Below are positions 8,936 to 17,864 of a stretch of DNA of 64,000 bases, piece by piece. The notes beneath the pieces were generated by a model. It saw nothing but the letters and a program-made list of their open reading frames with translations. It had not been told where the DNA came from and searched no databases. Location of the stretch: positions 6,758,001 to 6,822,000 of the forward strand of contig NZ_RDTE01000003.1 in assembly GCF_004125265.1 (NCBI RefSeq), given 5' to 3'. Each line of letters opens with the position of its first letter. Within the stretch, counting starts at the first letter, position 1. Source of the stretch: Streptomyces lydicus (GTDB taxonomy: Bacteria; Actinomycetota; Actinomycetes; Streptomycetales; Streptomycetaceae). The position numbers and the translations under genes were made by a program.

Positions 8936-9787
8936 TCACTTCTTCAGGGCCTTGTCCACCATGGAGTTGAAGGCGGCCACGCTGGACGGCGCCACCTTGC
9001 CCTGCGGGCTGTCCGTGCCCAGCACCGTGTCGTTGAGCTTGATCGTCGGGGTGCTGGTGACGTCCTTGACCGCGCTGAAGGCGTCGGACATCTCCATCGC
9101 CCACCGGTCGTACGTGCCCGACTTGACGGCCTTCTGGAAGGCCGCGTTGCCCTTGAGCGCCGGGATGGTGTCGGCGACCTTGATCAGGTAGCTGTCGTCG
9201 GCGAACTTGTCCGGGCCGGTCTCGTCCGGGTGGAACTCCTTCGAGTACAGCGCGTACTTGTACTTCAGGAAGGCGTCCGGGCTGACGTCGAGGGCGGCGC
9301 CCAGTGCGCTCAGCGCGTTCTTGGAGCCGGTGCCCTTGAGGTTGGCGTCGAGGAAGGTGCCCAGGTGGTAGGACGCCTTGTACTTGCCGTCCTTGATGTC
9401 CTTCTCGACGGTGGCGCCCACCGTCTGCTCGAAGGCCGCGCAGCCGGGGCAGCGCGGGTCCTCGAAGAGGTTCAGGGTGTTCTTGGCGTCCTTCTTGCCG
9501 ACGACGACCGTGGTGCCGTTCTTGCCGCTGGTGTTGTGGGGCTTGGTCAGCGGGGCCTTCGCGGCCTTCGCCCAGTCGGTGCTGTCCCCGGCGGACGCGG
9601 AGCCGCTGCCGCCGTCCATGGAGGAGACCGCCACCCCGATACCGCCGGCGATCGCCAGGACGCCGACGATCGCACCGCCGACGATCAGCTGCCGGCGGAT
9701 CTTGTCCTTCTTCGCCTGCCGCTCACGCTCGGCGCGCAGCCGCTCGCGCGCTGCCTGCTTGTTGGCCTGGTTGTTGCGGTTGCTCAT
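8936..9787 (-). CDS. Membrane-anchored DsbA-like thioredoxin (copy B)
   Basis: 283-aa paralogue of copy A. The basic tail is nearly identical (MSNRNNQANKQAARERLRAE), a single membrane anchor lies at 35-56, and a Gly/Ser-rich linker follows. The thioredoxin domain has CPGC at 113-116 and the cis-proline loop STPTI. The active-site dipeptide differs from copy A (PG versus PA), so the redox potentials may differ. ATG at 9787 with AGGAAA 8 nt upstream. It ends only 122 bp before membrane protein A begins and lies 99 bp downstream of membrane protein B, completing the second module. Confidence 0.9.
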   Translation of the reverse strand: MSNRNNQANKQAARERLRAERERQAKKDKIRRQLIVGGAIVGVLAIAGGIGVAVSSMDGGSGSASAGDSTDWAKAAKAPLTKPHNTSGKNGTTVVVGKKDAKNTLNLFEDPRCPGCAAFEQTVGATVEKDIKDGKYKASYHLGTFLDANLKGTGSKNALSALGAALDVSPDAFLKYKYALYSKEFHPDETGPDKFADDSYLIKVADTIPALKGNAAFQKAVKSGTYDRWAMEMSDAFSAVKDVTSTPTIKLNDTVLGTDSPQGKVAPSSVAAFNSMVDKALKK

Positions 9788-9886
9788 GGCTGTTTCCTGC
9801 TCTGTGAAGATCCGTGAGACGGGAGATAGTGCGGTCGACGGCGTACGCACCTGGTGCGGGCGTACGCGGGCCGCGCGGCCGAAGGT

Positions 9887-10546
9887 CTACGCGGCCAGTG
9901 CGCAGGGCGGTCCACGGCGCACGACGCAGTGCACGAGCAGGGGGACGGCGCGGGCGGGGCGCCCGGGCCGTACGGGGGCGGGCACCGGGCGGCGCGGTGC
10001 GGCGCCGGCGACGACGACCGCGACGGCGATCAGCAGCGGGCGGAAGGCGAAGCCCGCGACCGCGCCCAGCAGCTGGTGCAGCGCTCGTTCGCCGCGGCGC
10101 AGCCAGCCCGCCGCCAGCAGTCCGGTGCCCACATGCGCCGCGAGCAGGACGAGCCAGGTGACCACGGGCGCGGTGTCCTGGGGCGACAGCCGTGCGAGCG
10201 GCGCACCGACGGGGTCGCCGCCGCACAGCAGATCCACGCCCAGTGAGCGCAGCGGACCGGCGACCGGGCCGCCGGCCGCTCCGTAACAGGTGTGCTGCCC
10301 CACGCTGAAGGCCAGATCGGCGGCCAGCTCCAGGGGGACCAGCAGCGACGCGATCCGCCAGAAGCCGCGCTCCCGGCCGGCCAGCGCATAGGCGAGGGCG
10401 AACACGGCGGCGCTGAGCGCGGTGACCAGGCTCAGCGGCAGCGGCATACGGGACAGCAGGACGTGCGACCCCGCGGAGAGCGTCACGCACAGCGCCGTGA
10501 AAAGCGCCGCGCGCAGTGCCCGCAGGTGTGCCGCCGAGATGTCCAT
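9887..10546 (-). CDS. Small polytopic membrane protein with conserved cysteines (copy B)
   Basis: About 219 aa, paralogue of 8100-8813. Shared landmarks in order: LRALRAALFTALC, SHVLLS, YALAGRERGF, LLVPLELAADLAF, GQHTCYG, GPLRSLGVDLLC, LLAAHVGTGLLAAGWL, and a C-terminus LLVHCVVRRGPPC. The middle of the protein is far more conserved than its ends, which suggests constraint on the cysteine loop. Starts at ATG 10546 or 10564; neither has a good ribosome site. The 99-bp gap to DsbA B contains a partial inverted repeat of CGTACGCACC. Function unknown; the repeated pairing with DsbA is the only clue. Confidence 0.7.
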   Translation of the reverse strand: MDISAAHLRALRAALFTALCVTLSAGSHVLLSRMPLPLSLVTALSAAVFALAYALAGRERGFWRIASLLVPLELAADLAFSVGQHTCYGAAGGPVAGPLRSLGVDLLCGGDPVGAPLARLSPQDTAPVVTWLVLLAAHVGTGLLAAGWLRRGERALHQLLGAVAGFAFRPLLIAVAVVVAGAAPRRPVPAPVRPGRPARAVPLLVHCVVRRGPPCALAA

Positions 10547-10598
10547 TGCAGCCGAGTGTGCCATGGGCCGGGATAAGCGGCGGCTAAGGGGGTCCGAA

Positions 10599-10631
10599 GC
10601 CGTACGCACCGGTGCATACGGTGCGTACGGC
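10599..10631. terminator. Perfect 13-bp hairpin between DUF2252 gene and module B
   Basis: GCCGTACGCACCG (10599-10611) pairs exactly with 10619-10631 across a 7-nt loop. It lies 69 bp past the DUF2252 stop and 35-53 bp before the membrane protein B start. It could be a terminator for the former or an operator for the module; the same CGTACGCACC core recurs imperfectly at 9850-9867 inside the module. Confidence 0.6.
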
Positions 10632-10700
10632 ATGCGGCGGCGCTCCCAGTGCTGCCCGCCTTTGAGGTCCGGGACCGGTCCCGCAGAACCGGAATCCGCC

Positions 10701-12059
10701 CTACAGTCCCGGGATCTGCCCGTTGCGGAAGAGGTCCACGAAGATCTGGTGGTCATGACGGGCGCGGGCGCCGTAGGAGTGCGCGAAGTCGACCAGCAAC
10801 GAGGCGAAGCCGTCCTCGTCGGCGGCGATGGCCGCGTCGATGGCCCGCTCCGTCGAGAACGGCACCAGCGAGTGGCCGCTCTCGTCGTCCGCGGCGGCGT
10901 GCATGGTCGCGGTGGCCCGGCCCAGGTCGGCGACCACGGCCGCGATCTCCTCCGGGTCGTCGATGTCCGACCAGTCCAGGTCGACCGCGTACGGCGAGAT
11001 CTCGGCGACCAGCTGGCCCGCGCCGTCCAGTTCGGTCCAGCCCAGCCACGGGTCGGCGTGGTCCTGCAGGGCACGCTGCGAGATCACCGTGCGGTGGCCC
11101 TCGTGCTGGAAGTAGCCGCGGACCGCGGGGTCGGTGATGTGCCGGGAGACGGCCGGGGTCTGGGCCTGCTTCATGTAGATCACCACATCGTTCTCCAGGG
11201 CGTCGCTGTTGCCCTCGAGCAGGATGTTGTACGACGGCAGACCGGCCGAGCCGATGCCGATGCCGCGGCGGCCCACCACGTCCTTGACGCGGTAGGAGTC
11301 CGGGCGGTCCAGGCTCGACTCCGGCAGCGTCTCCAGATAGCCGTCGAAGGCGGCGAGGACCTTGTAGCGGGTCGCCGCGTCCAGTTCGACGCTGCCGCCG
11401 CCCGGAGCGAAGCGGCGCTCGAAGTCGCGGATCTCCGTCATCGAGTCCAGCAGTCCGAACCGGGTCAGCGAGCGGGCGTCGCGCAGCGCGCCGAGCAGCG
11501 GGCCCTCGGCGGTGTCCAGGGTGAAGGGCGGCAGCTCGTCCCGGTCGGAGCTCTTCGTCCCCGAGGCCAGCGCGTGGATGCGCTCCCGGTAGGCGGCGGC
11601 GTAGGTGCGCACCAGGTCGGTGATCTGCTTGTCGCTGAGCGCCTTGGCGTAGCCGATCAGCGCGACCGAGGCGGCGAACCGCTTGAGGTCCCAGGTGAAC
11701 GGCCCGACGTACGCCTCGTCGAAGTCGTTGACGTTGAAGATCAGCCGGCCCGTGGAGTCCATGTACGTGCCGAAGTTCTCGGCGTGCAGATCGCCGTGGA
11801 TCCACACCCGGCCGGTCTGCTCGTCCAGATACGGGCCGCCGTCCCTGCCGTCGTCGTCCCGCGCGGCCTCCAGGTCCCGGTAGAACAGGCAGGCCGTGCC
11901 CCGGTAGAAGGCGAAGGCGGAGGCGGCCATCTTCCGGAATTTCACACGGAAGGCTGCGGGGTCGGCGGCGAGCAGCTCCCCGAAGGCGGTGTCGAAGACG
12001 GCGAGGATTTCCTCGCCGCGCTGCTCGGCGTCCTGCGCCGGGGCGTGCTGGGACGGCAT
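10701..12059 (-). CDS. DUF2252 family protein (kinase-like fold)
   Basis: 452 aa. The motif HGDLHAENFG near residue 88 followed by NVNDFDEAYVGPFTWDLKR resembles the catalytic HxDxxxxN and DFD motifs of aminoglycoside phosphotransferase-like kinases, and these two blocks are characteristic of DUF2252. Substrate unknown. ATG at 12059 has a perfect AGGAGG 9 nt upstream, so the longer reading to 12134 is not needed. It is divergent from dnaE across 233 bp. Confidence 0.85.
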   Translation of the reverse strand: MPSQHAPAQDAEQRGEEILAVFDTAFGELLAADPAAFRVKFRKMAASAFAFYRGTACLFYRDLEAARDDDGRDGGPYLDEQTGRVWIHGDLHAENFGTYMDSTGRLIFNVNDFDEAYVGPFTWDLKRFAASVALIGYAKALSDKQITDLVRTYAAAYRERIHALASGTKSSDRDELPPFTLDTAEGPLLGALRDARSLTRFGLLDSMTEIRDFERRFAPGGGSVELDAATRYKVLAAFDGYLETLPESSLDRPDSYRVKDVVGRRGIGIGSAGLPSYNILLEGNSDALENDVVIYMKQAQTPAVSRHITDPAVRGYFQHEGHRTVISQRALQDHADPWLGWTELDGAGQLVAEISPYAVDLDWSDIDDPEEIAAVVADLGRATATMHAAADDESGHSLVPFSTERAIDAAIAADEDGFASLLVDFAHSYGARARHDHQIFVDLFRNGQIPGL

Positions 12060-12126
12060 CGCTGGGTGCCTCCTGAGATGCGGAAGGGGTACGGAGATCC
12101 GTGGCGGAACCCGTCGCGGATCTGCC

Positions 12127-12172
12127 ACTGACAACGCGCGAGGCTACTCGTCGGTGCCCGCCGATTGTCAGT
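12127..12172. promoter_or_regulatory. Spaced inverted repeat in DUF2252-dnaE divergent promoter region
   Basis: ACTGACAA (12127-12134) and TTGTCAGT (12165-12172) are perfect complements 38 bp apart, centre to centre, in the shared upstream region. A -10-like TAGACT (12182-12187) follows on the dnaE side. This may be an operator for a dimeric regulator or a DNA-looping site; no regulator can be named. Confidence 0.35.
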
Positions 12173-12292
12173 CGGGAGTCGTAGACTTCGAGACCGTCTC
12201 ACCCGTCCGCCGCCGACCGCGCACCGGTCGTCCGGCCGCCGTCCCCCGCAAAGGCGCTTCGCGCCGTTTCGTCCTTCCGGAGGTCCCCCGCC

Positions 12293-15200
12293 GTGGCAGC
12301 CCCGTCCAGGCCCCCCTTCACGCACCTGCATGTCCACACCCAGTACTCACTGCTGGACGGTGCGGCGCGGCTGTCGGACATGTTCAAGGCGTGCAACGAG
12401 ATGGACATGACGCATATCGCCATGTCCGACCACGGCAACCTCCACGGTGCCTACGACTTCTTCCACTCGGCGCAGAAGGCCGGGGTGACGCCGATCATCG
12501 GCATCGAGGCGTATGTGGCGCCGGAGTCGCGGCGGCTCAAGCGCAAGGTCCAGTGGGGCCAGCCGCACCAGAAGCGCGATGACGTCTCCGGTTCCGGTGG
12601 TTACACCCACAAGACGATCTGGGCGGCGAACAAGACCGGTCTGCACAACCTCTTCCGGCTGTCCTCGGACGCGTACGCCGAGGGCTGGCTGCAGAAGTGG
12701 CCGCGGATGGACAAGGAGACCATCGCCCAGTGGTCCGAGGGCCTGATCGCCTCCACCGGCTGCCCCTCCGGTGAGCTGCAGACCCGGCTGCGGCTCGGCC
12801 AGTTCGACGAGGCGCTGAAGTCCGCCTCCGAGTACCAGGACATCTTCGGCAAGGACCGGTATTTCCTGGAGCTGATGGACCACGGCATCGAGATCGAGCG
12901 CCGGGTCCGCGACGGCCTGCTGGAGATCGGCAAGAAGCTCGACATCCCCCCGCTGGTCACCAACGACTCGCACTACACCTACGCCCACGAGTCCACGGCG
13001 CACGACGCCCTGCTGTGCATCCAGACCGGCAAGAACCTCTCCGACCCGGACCGCTTCCGCTTCGACGGCACCGGCTACTACCTCAAGTCCACCGACGAGA
13101 TGTACGCCATCGACTCCTCGGACGCCTGGCAGCAGGGCTGCGCCAACACCTTCCTGGTGGCCGAGCAGATCGACACCAGCGGGATGTTCGAGAAGCGCGA
13201 CCTGATGCCGAAGTTCGACATCCCCCAGGGCTTCACCGAGGTCACCTGGTTCCAGGAGGAGGTCCGGGTCGGCATGCAGCGCCGCTTCCCGGACGGGGTC
13301 CCCGAGGACCGGCAGAAGCAGGCCGAGTACGAGATGGACATCATCATCCAGATGGGGTTCCCCGGCTACTTCCTCGTCGTCGCGGACTTCATCATGTGGG
13401 CCAAGAACAACGGCATCGCGGTCGGGCCCGGCCGTGGCTCCGCGGCCGGCTCGATCGTGGCGTACGCCATGGGCATCACCGACCTCGACCCGATCACCCA
13501 CGGGCTGATCTTCGAGCGGTTCCTCAACCCCGAGCGTGTCTCCATGCCCGATGTCGACATCGACTTCGACGAGCGCAGGCGCGTCGAAGTCATCCGGTAT
13601 GTCACGGAAAAGTACGGCGCCGACAAGGTCGCCATGATCGGCACCTACGGCAAGATCAAGGCCAAGAACGCCATCAAGGACTCCGCGCGCGTCCTGGGCT
13701 ATCCGTACGCCATGGGCGACCGCCTCACCAAGGCCATGCCCGCCGACGTCCTCGGCAAGGGCATCGACCTCAGCGGCATCACCGACCCCCAGCACCCGCG
13801 CTACAGCGAGGCGGGCGAGATCCGGGGGATGTACGAGAACGAACCGGACGTGAAGAAGGTCATCGACACCGCCAAGGGCGTCGAGGGCCTGGTCCGGCAG
13901 ATGGGTGTGCACGCGGCCGGCGTGATCATGTCCAGCGAGCCCATCGTCGACCACGCCCCGGTCTGGGTCCGGCACACCGACAACGTCACCATCACGCAGT
14001 GGGACTACCCCCAGTGCGAGTCGCTGGGCCTGCTCAAGATGGACTTCCTGGGCCTGCGCAACCTGACCATCATGGACGACGCCGTCAAGATGGTGCGGAA
14101 GAACAAGGGCGTCGAGCTGGAGATGCTCACCGTCCCGCTGGACGACCCCAAGACGTACGAAATGCTCTGCCGCGGTGACACGCTCGGCGTCTTCCAGTTC
14201 GACGGCGGCCCGATGCGCTCGCTGCTGCGGCTGATGAAGCCCGACAACTTCGAGGACATTTCCGCCGTCTCGGCGCTGTACCGCCCGGGCCCCATGGGCA
14301 TGGACTCGCACACCAACTACGCGCTGCGCAAGAACGGCCTCCAGGAGATCACCCCGATCCACCCGGAGCTGGAGGAGCCCCTCAAGGAGGTCCTCGGCCT
14401 CACCCACGGCCTCATCGTCTACCAGGAGCAGGTGCAGAAGGCCGCCCAGATCATCGCCGGGTACTCCCTCGGCGAGGCCGACATCCTCCGCCGCGTCATG
14501 GGCAAGAAGAAGCCCGAGGAGCTGGCGAAGAACTTCGTCCTCTTCCAGGAGGGCGCCCGCAAGAACGGCTTCTCCGACCAGGCCATCCAGGCCCTGTGGG
14601 ACGTCCTGGTCCCCTTCGCCGGCTACGCCTTCAACAAGGCGCACTCCTCCGCGTACGGCCTGGTCACCTACTGGACCGCCTACCTCAAGGCCAATTACCC
14701 GGCCGAGTACATGTCCGCGCTGCTGACCTCCGTGCGCGACGACAAGGACAAGTCGGCGGTCTATCTGAACGAATGCCGCCGCATGGGCATCAAGGTGCTG
14801 CCGCCGAACGTCAACGAGTCCGAGGCCAACTTCGCCGCCCAGGGCGACGATGTGATCCTCTTCGGCCTCACCGCGGTCCGTAACGTCGGGCAGAACGTCG
14901 TCGACTCGATCATCCGCTGCCGCAAGGCGAAGGGAAAGTACCTCTCCTTCCCCGACTACCTCGACAAGGTCGACGCGGTCGTCTGCAACAAGCGCACCAC
15001 CGAATCGCTGATCAAGGCCGGTGCCTTCGACGAGATGGGCCACACCCGCAAGGGCCTGACGGCGCACTACGAACCGATGATCGACAACGTCGTCCAGGTC
15101 AAGCGCAAGGAGGCCGAGGGGCAGTTCGACCTCTTCGGCGGCATGGGCGACGACAGTGCGGACGAGGGGCCCGGCTTCGGGCTGGACATCGAGTTCTCGG

Positions 15201-15844
15201 ACATCGAGTGGGACAAGACCTATCTCCTCGCCCAGGAGCGCGAGATGCTGGGCCTCTACGTCTCCGACCACCCGCTCTTCGGCCTGGAACACGTGCTGTC
15301 CGACAAGGCGGACGCCGCCATCGCCCAGCTGACCGGCGGTGACTACTCCGACGGTTCGATCGTCACCATCGGCGGCATCATCTCCGGCCTGCAGCGCAAG
15401 ATGACCAAGCAGGGCAACGCCTGGGCGATCGCCACCGTCGAGGACCTGGCCGGCTCCATCGACTGCATGTTCTTCCCGGCGACCTACCAGCTGGTGTCCA
15501 CCCAACTCGTCGAGGACACCGTGGTCTTCGTCAAGGGCCGCCTCGACAAGCGGGAGGACATCCCGCGGCTGGTGGCCATGGAGATGATGGTCCCCGACCT
15601 CTCGGAGGCCGGCACCAACGCCCCCGTGACGATCACCATTCCGACGGTCAAGGTCACCCCGCCGATGGTCGAGAAGCTGGGCGAGGTGCTCAGCAGCCAC
15701 CGTGGCTCCACGGAGGTGCGGATCAAGCTCCAGGGCGCGCGCAAGACGACCGTGCTCCGGCTGGACCGGCACCGGGTCACGCCCGACCCGTCGCTGTTCG
15801 GCGACCTCAAGGTGCTGCTCGGCCCGTCCTGCCTGGCGGGCTGA
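12293..15844 (+). CDS. dnaE: DNA polymerase III alpha subunit
   Basis: Replicative DNA polymerase of 1183 aa. The N-terminal PHP domain starts HLHVHTQYSLLDG (residues 11-23). The polymerase active site PDVDIDFDERRR lies near 419-430, preceded by VGPGRGSAAGS. Later come the fingers region with FAGYAFNKAHSSAYG, the tandem helix-hairpin-helix segment, and a C-terminal OB fold (IVTIGGIISGLQRKMTKQG). This is the DnaE1 type, full length for actinobacteria. GTG start with CGGAGGT upstream. Followed by a strong bidirectional hairpin. Confidence 0.97.
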   Translation: MAAPSRPPFTHLHVHTQYSLLDGAARLSDMFKACNEMDMTHIAMSDHGNLHGAYDFFHSAQKAGVTPIIGIEAYVAPESRRLKRKVQWGQPHQKRDDVSGSGGYTHKTIWAANKTGLHNLFRLSSDAYAEGWLQKWPRMDKETIAQWSEGLIASTGCPSGELQTRLRLGQFDEALKSASEYQDIFGKDRYFLELMDHGIEIERRVRDGLLEIGKKLDIPPLVTNDSHYTYAHESTAHDALLCIQTGKNLSDPDRFRFDGTGYYLKSTDEMYAIDSSDAWQQGCANTFLVAEQIDTSGMFEKRDLMPKFDIPQGFTEVTWFQEEVRVGMQRRFPDGVPEDRQKQAEYEMDIIIQMGFPGYFLVVADFIMWAKNNGIAVGPGRGSAAGSIVAYAMGITDLDPITHGLIFERFLNPERVSMPDVDIDFDERRRVEVIRYVTEKYGADKVAMIGTYGKIKAKNAIKDSARVLGYPYAMGDRLTKAMPADVLGKGIDLSGITDPQHPRYSEAGEIRGMYENEPDVKKVIDTAKGVEGLVRQMGVHAAGVIMSSEPIVDHAPVWVRHTDNVTITQWDYPQCESLGLLKMDFLGLRNLTIMDDAVKMVRKNKGVELEMLTVPLDDPKTYEMLCRGDTLGVFQFDGGPMRSLLRLMKPDNFEDISAVSALYRPGPMGMDSHTNYALRKNGLQEITPIHPELEEPLKEVLGLTHGLIVYQEQVQKAAQIIAGYSLGEADILRRVMGKKKPEELAKNFVLFQEGARKNGFSDQAIQALWDVLVPFAGYAFNKAHSSAYGLVTYWTAYLKANYPAEYMSALLTSVRDDKDKSAVYLNECRRMGIKVLPPNVNESEANFAAQGDDVILFGLTAVRNVGQNVVDSIIRCRKAKGKYLSFPDYLDKVDAVVCNKRTTESLIKAGAFDEMGHTRKGLTAHYEPMIDNVVQVKRKEAEGQFDLFGGMGDDSADEGPGFGLDIEFSDIEWDKTYLLAQEREMLGLYVSDHPLFGLEHVLSDKADAAIAQLTGGDYSDGSIVTIGGIISGLQRKMTKQGNAWAIATVEDLAGSIDCMFFPATYQLVSTQLVEDTVVFVKGRLDKREDIPRLVAMEMMVPDLSEAGTNAPVTITIPTVKVTPPMVEKLGEVLSSHRGSTEVRIKLQGARKTTVLRLDRHRVTPDPSLFGDLKVLLGPSCLAG

Positions 15845-15907
15845 CCACCGGCCGTCGGCCTCCGGACGCCGCGAGACGGCCGGGCCCCGGACGACAGGCC
15901 CTAACCC

Positions 15908-15938
15908 GAGGGGCGCGCCCGTAGTGGACGCGCCCCTC
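15908..15938. terminator. Bidirectional terminator after dnaE
   Basis: GAGGGGCGCG (15908-15917) pairs with CGCGCCCCTC (15929-15938) over an 11-nt loop, between the convergent stops of dnaE and the small basic protein gene. Confidence 0.75.
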
Positions 15939-15967
15939 AACCTCTGTGCGGCGTGGAACAGTTGAGA

Positions 15968-16147
15968 TCAGTTGTGACCGAAGCGCCGCTGGTGCTTACG
16001 TGCAACATCCGCCGGGCTGCCCTGCGCCTGCGATCGCGACTGGGACTGTGCCTCCAGGCTCGACTTCCGGGCTTCCTGCTCGCCGCGCTCGGCCGCGGAA
16101 GCCGTCTTCTGCTGCTGACTGCGGTCCTGCTTCTTGTCCTTGGCCAT
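15968..16147 (-). CDS. Small highly charged hypothetical protein
   Basis: 59 aa starting MAKDKKQDRSQQQKTASAAE; almost entirely Lys, Arg, Gln, Glu, Ser and Ala, ending KHQRRFGHN. No membrane segment or cysteine. ATG at 16147 has AGGAGG 7 nt upstream, better than the ATG at 16228. Composition suggests a disordered, possibly nucleic-acid-binding protein; small proteins of this style are common in streptomycetes but no function is known to me. Confidence 0.7.
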   Translation of the reverse strand: MAKDKKQDRSQQQKTASAAERGEQEARKSSLEAQSQSRSQAQGSPADVARKHQRRFGHN

Positions 16148-16420
16148 GACCGTGCCTCCTGAGGGGGAATCCGGGATCGGGGCCGGAACCAGACTTACAC
16201 GACGGACAGAGCGCTGCATTTCGGGCAATTACCCTGCGTTAAAGGGTTGATCACACGCTGTACTCAAGATTCTTGCCGAATCCGCCACGCCGAAGATCGA
16301 GTTCGGGCAGTTAACGCCCGCACGGTCGGGCAGACTCGAAGGACAACCGAAGAAAAACTCGTGCCACGGGCCGAGCCGGGGGGCGACCGGACATCAGCAC
16401 CTCAGGGAAGAGGGTGGATC

Positions 16421-17749
16421 GTGGATCGCTGTGTCGTCCTGGTGGACGCCGGGTATTTGCTCGGCGCCGCGGCGAGCCTGCTCGCCGGAGAGCCCGCCCG
16501 TTCCCGGATCGCGGTGGATCACGCCGCCCTCATCCAGGGCCTGCGGCAGCGCGCCGAGGCGGACACCGAGCGCCCACTGCTGCGGATCTACTGGTTCGAC
16601 GGCGCCCCCGACCGCGTCCCGCAACCGGAGCACCGCAGGCTGCGGGTGATGCCCCGGGTCACCGTCCGGCTCGGCGCCCTGACCCGCAGTGACGGACGCT
16701 GGGCGCAGAAGGGCGTGGACGCCGCCATGCACGCCGAGCTGACCGAACTCGCCCGTAACCGCGCCTGCTCCGACATCGTCCTGGTCACCGGCGACGGCGA
16801 CCTCCTGCCCGGCCTGATGTCCGCCAAGGAGCACGGCGTCGCCGTCCACCTCTGGGCCGTCCAGGCCGCCGACGGCGACTACAACCAGTCCGAGGACCTG
16901 GTCGCCGAGGCCGACGAGCGGCGGGTGCTGGACCGGACCTGGATCACCCGCGCGGTCCGCGCCAAGGAACTCGGCGGCCCCTGCGCCCCGCCGCCGGCAC
17001 CGCGCCCCGAGATCGCCGCGATCCTCTCCGCCCCGCTGCCCGAGTCCGCGGTCGCTGCCGCGGCAGCCGCGGCAGCCGCCGCCTCCGGCCCGGAAGCCGC
17101 CGAGCACCCCCACGAGCACAACAGCGCCAATGGCGTCTCCCGGCCGCCGGCCGGTACCGCGAGCGCCCCGGCCGCCGCGGACGACCCCGGCGCCGCGGGC
17201 TCCCGGGGCGTCCCCACCCCCAAGGACCTGGCCGGGCTCGGCCGCGCCCACGCCGCGGGCCAGGGCATCGCGGGCCCGGGCGGCTCCGCGGGCCCCGGCG
17301 GCACCGCCCCGCAGGCGCCCGCGGCCGGTGCCACCCTGCGCTGGTCGTCCGACAAGGGCTGGGTCGAGCGCGGCGGCCCGGTCGGCGAACCCTCCGAGAC
17401 CGCGGCCCTGCCCACCCTCGCCCAGCTCACCAGCGCCGAGCAGCGCTGGGCCGACCGCGAGGAGGACATCACCGCCGTCAGCGGCGACCCCTTCGAGGTC
17501 GGCCAGGTCTTCGCCCGCCGCTGGACCGACCGGCTCTCCGACACCACCCACCTCCAGCAGCTGTCCACGGAGTACCCGCGCATCCCGCACCGCATCGACG
17601 GTGAACTGCTGCGCTACGCCGCCCGGTTCGGGCTGCTGGCCCACAAGGACGACCAGATCGACGAGCACGACCGCTATGCGATCCGGGCCGGATTCTGGCG
17701 CGAGGTCGACCTGCGGACCGCCGCCGAGCACGCCCCGGCCGGGGACTGA
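16421..17749 (+). CDS. NYN/PIN-like domain protein (putative ribonuclease)
   Basis: 442 aa. Residues 1-175 form an NYN domain: DRCVVLVDAGYLLG at the start (first metal-binding aspartate), KGVDAAMHAELTELA, and VLVTGDGDLLPGL (last acidic pair), then the typical QSEDLVAEADERRVLD closing segment. NYN domains are metal-dependent RNases of the PIN fold. A long Ala/Pro/Gly-rich linker (about 185-310) joins a conserved C-terminal domain (about 320-442) of unknown role. GTG at 16421 is used since GGGAAGAGGG precedes it and homology-like residues begin there. The 273 bp upstream (16148-16420) is A/T-richer than average and likely holds promoters. Confidence 0.82.
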   Translation: MDRCVVLVDAGYLLGAAASLLAGEPARSRIAVDHAALIQGLRQRAEADTERPLLRIYWFDGAPDRVPQPEHRRLRVMPRVTVRLGALTRSDGRWAQKGVDAAMHAELTELARNRACSDIVLVTGDGDLLPGLMSAKEHGVAVHLWAVQAADGDYNQSEDLVAEADERRVLDRTWITRAVRAKELGGPCAPPPAPRPEIAAILSAPLPESAVAAAAAAAAAASGPEAAEHPHEHNSANGVSRPPAGTASAPAAADDPGAAGSRGVPTPKDLAGLGRAHAAGQGIAGPGGSAGPGGTAPQAPAAGATLRWSSDKGWVERGGPVGEPSETAALPTLAQLTSAEQRWADREEDITAVSGDPFEVGQVFARRWTDRLSDTTHLQQLSTEYPRIPHRIDGELLRYAARFGLLAHKDDQIDEHDRYAIRAGFWREVDLRTAAEHAPAGD

Positions 17750-17765
17750 CCGGCCCCGGAGCCCC

Positions 17766-17815
17766 CGTCCCGGCCCGCCCGTGGAGCCCCGCGGCCCGGA
17801 GGCGGGCCGGGGACG
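17766..17815 (+). terminator. Hairpin between NYN gene and ABC exporter
   Basis: CGTCCCGGCCCGCC (17766-17779) pairs with 17801-17815 with one bulged base, over a 21-nt loop, just before the ABC transporter operon. Long G+C stem, no U-tract. Confidence 0.55.
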
Positions 17816-17864
17816 CGTACCCTCATAGCTCGTGAGGACGGGCGCAAAACAGGTGGAGCGCGGA

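Noticed and set aside
12347..15940. 1197-codon minus-strand frame antisense to dnaE
   Set aside because: Shadow frame of dnaE with biased composition (Val, Asp, Gly, His) and no family resemblance.
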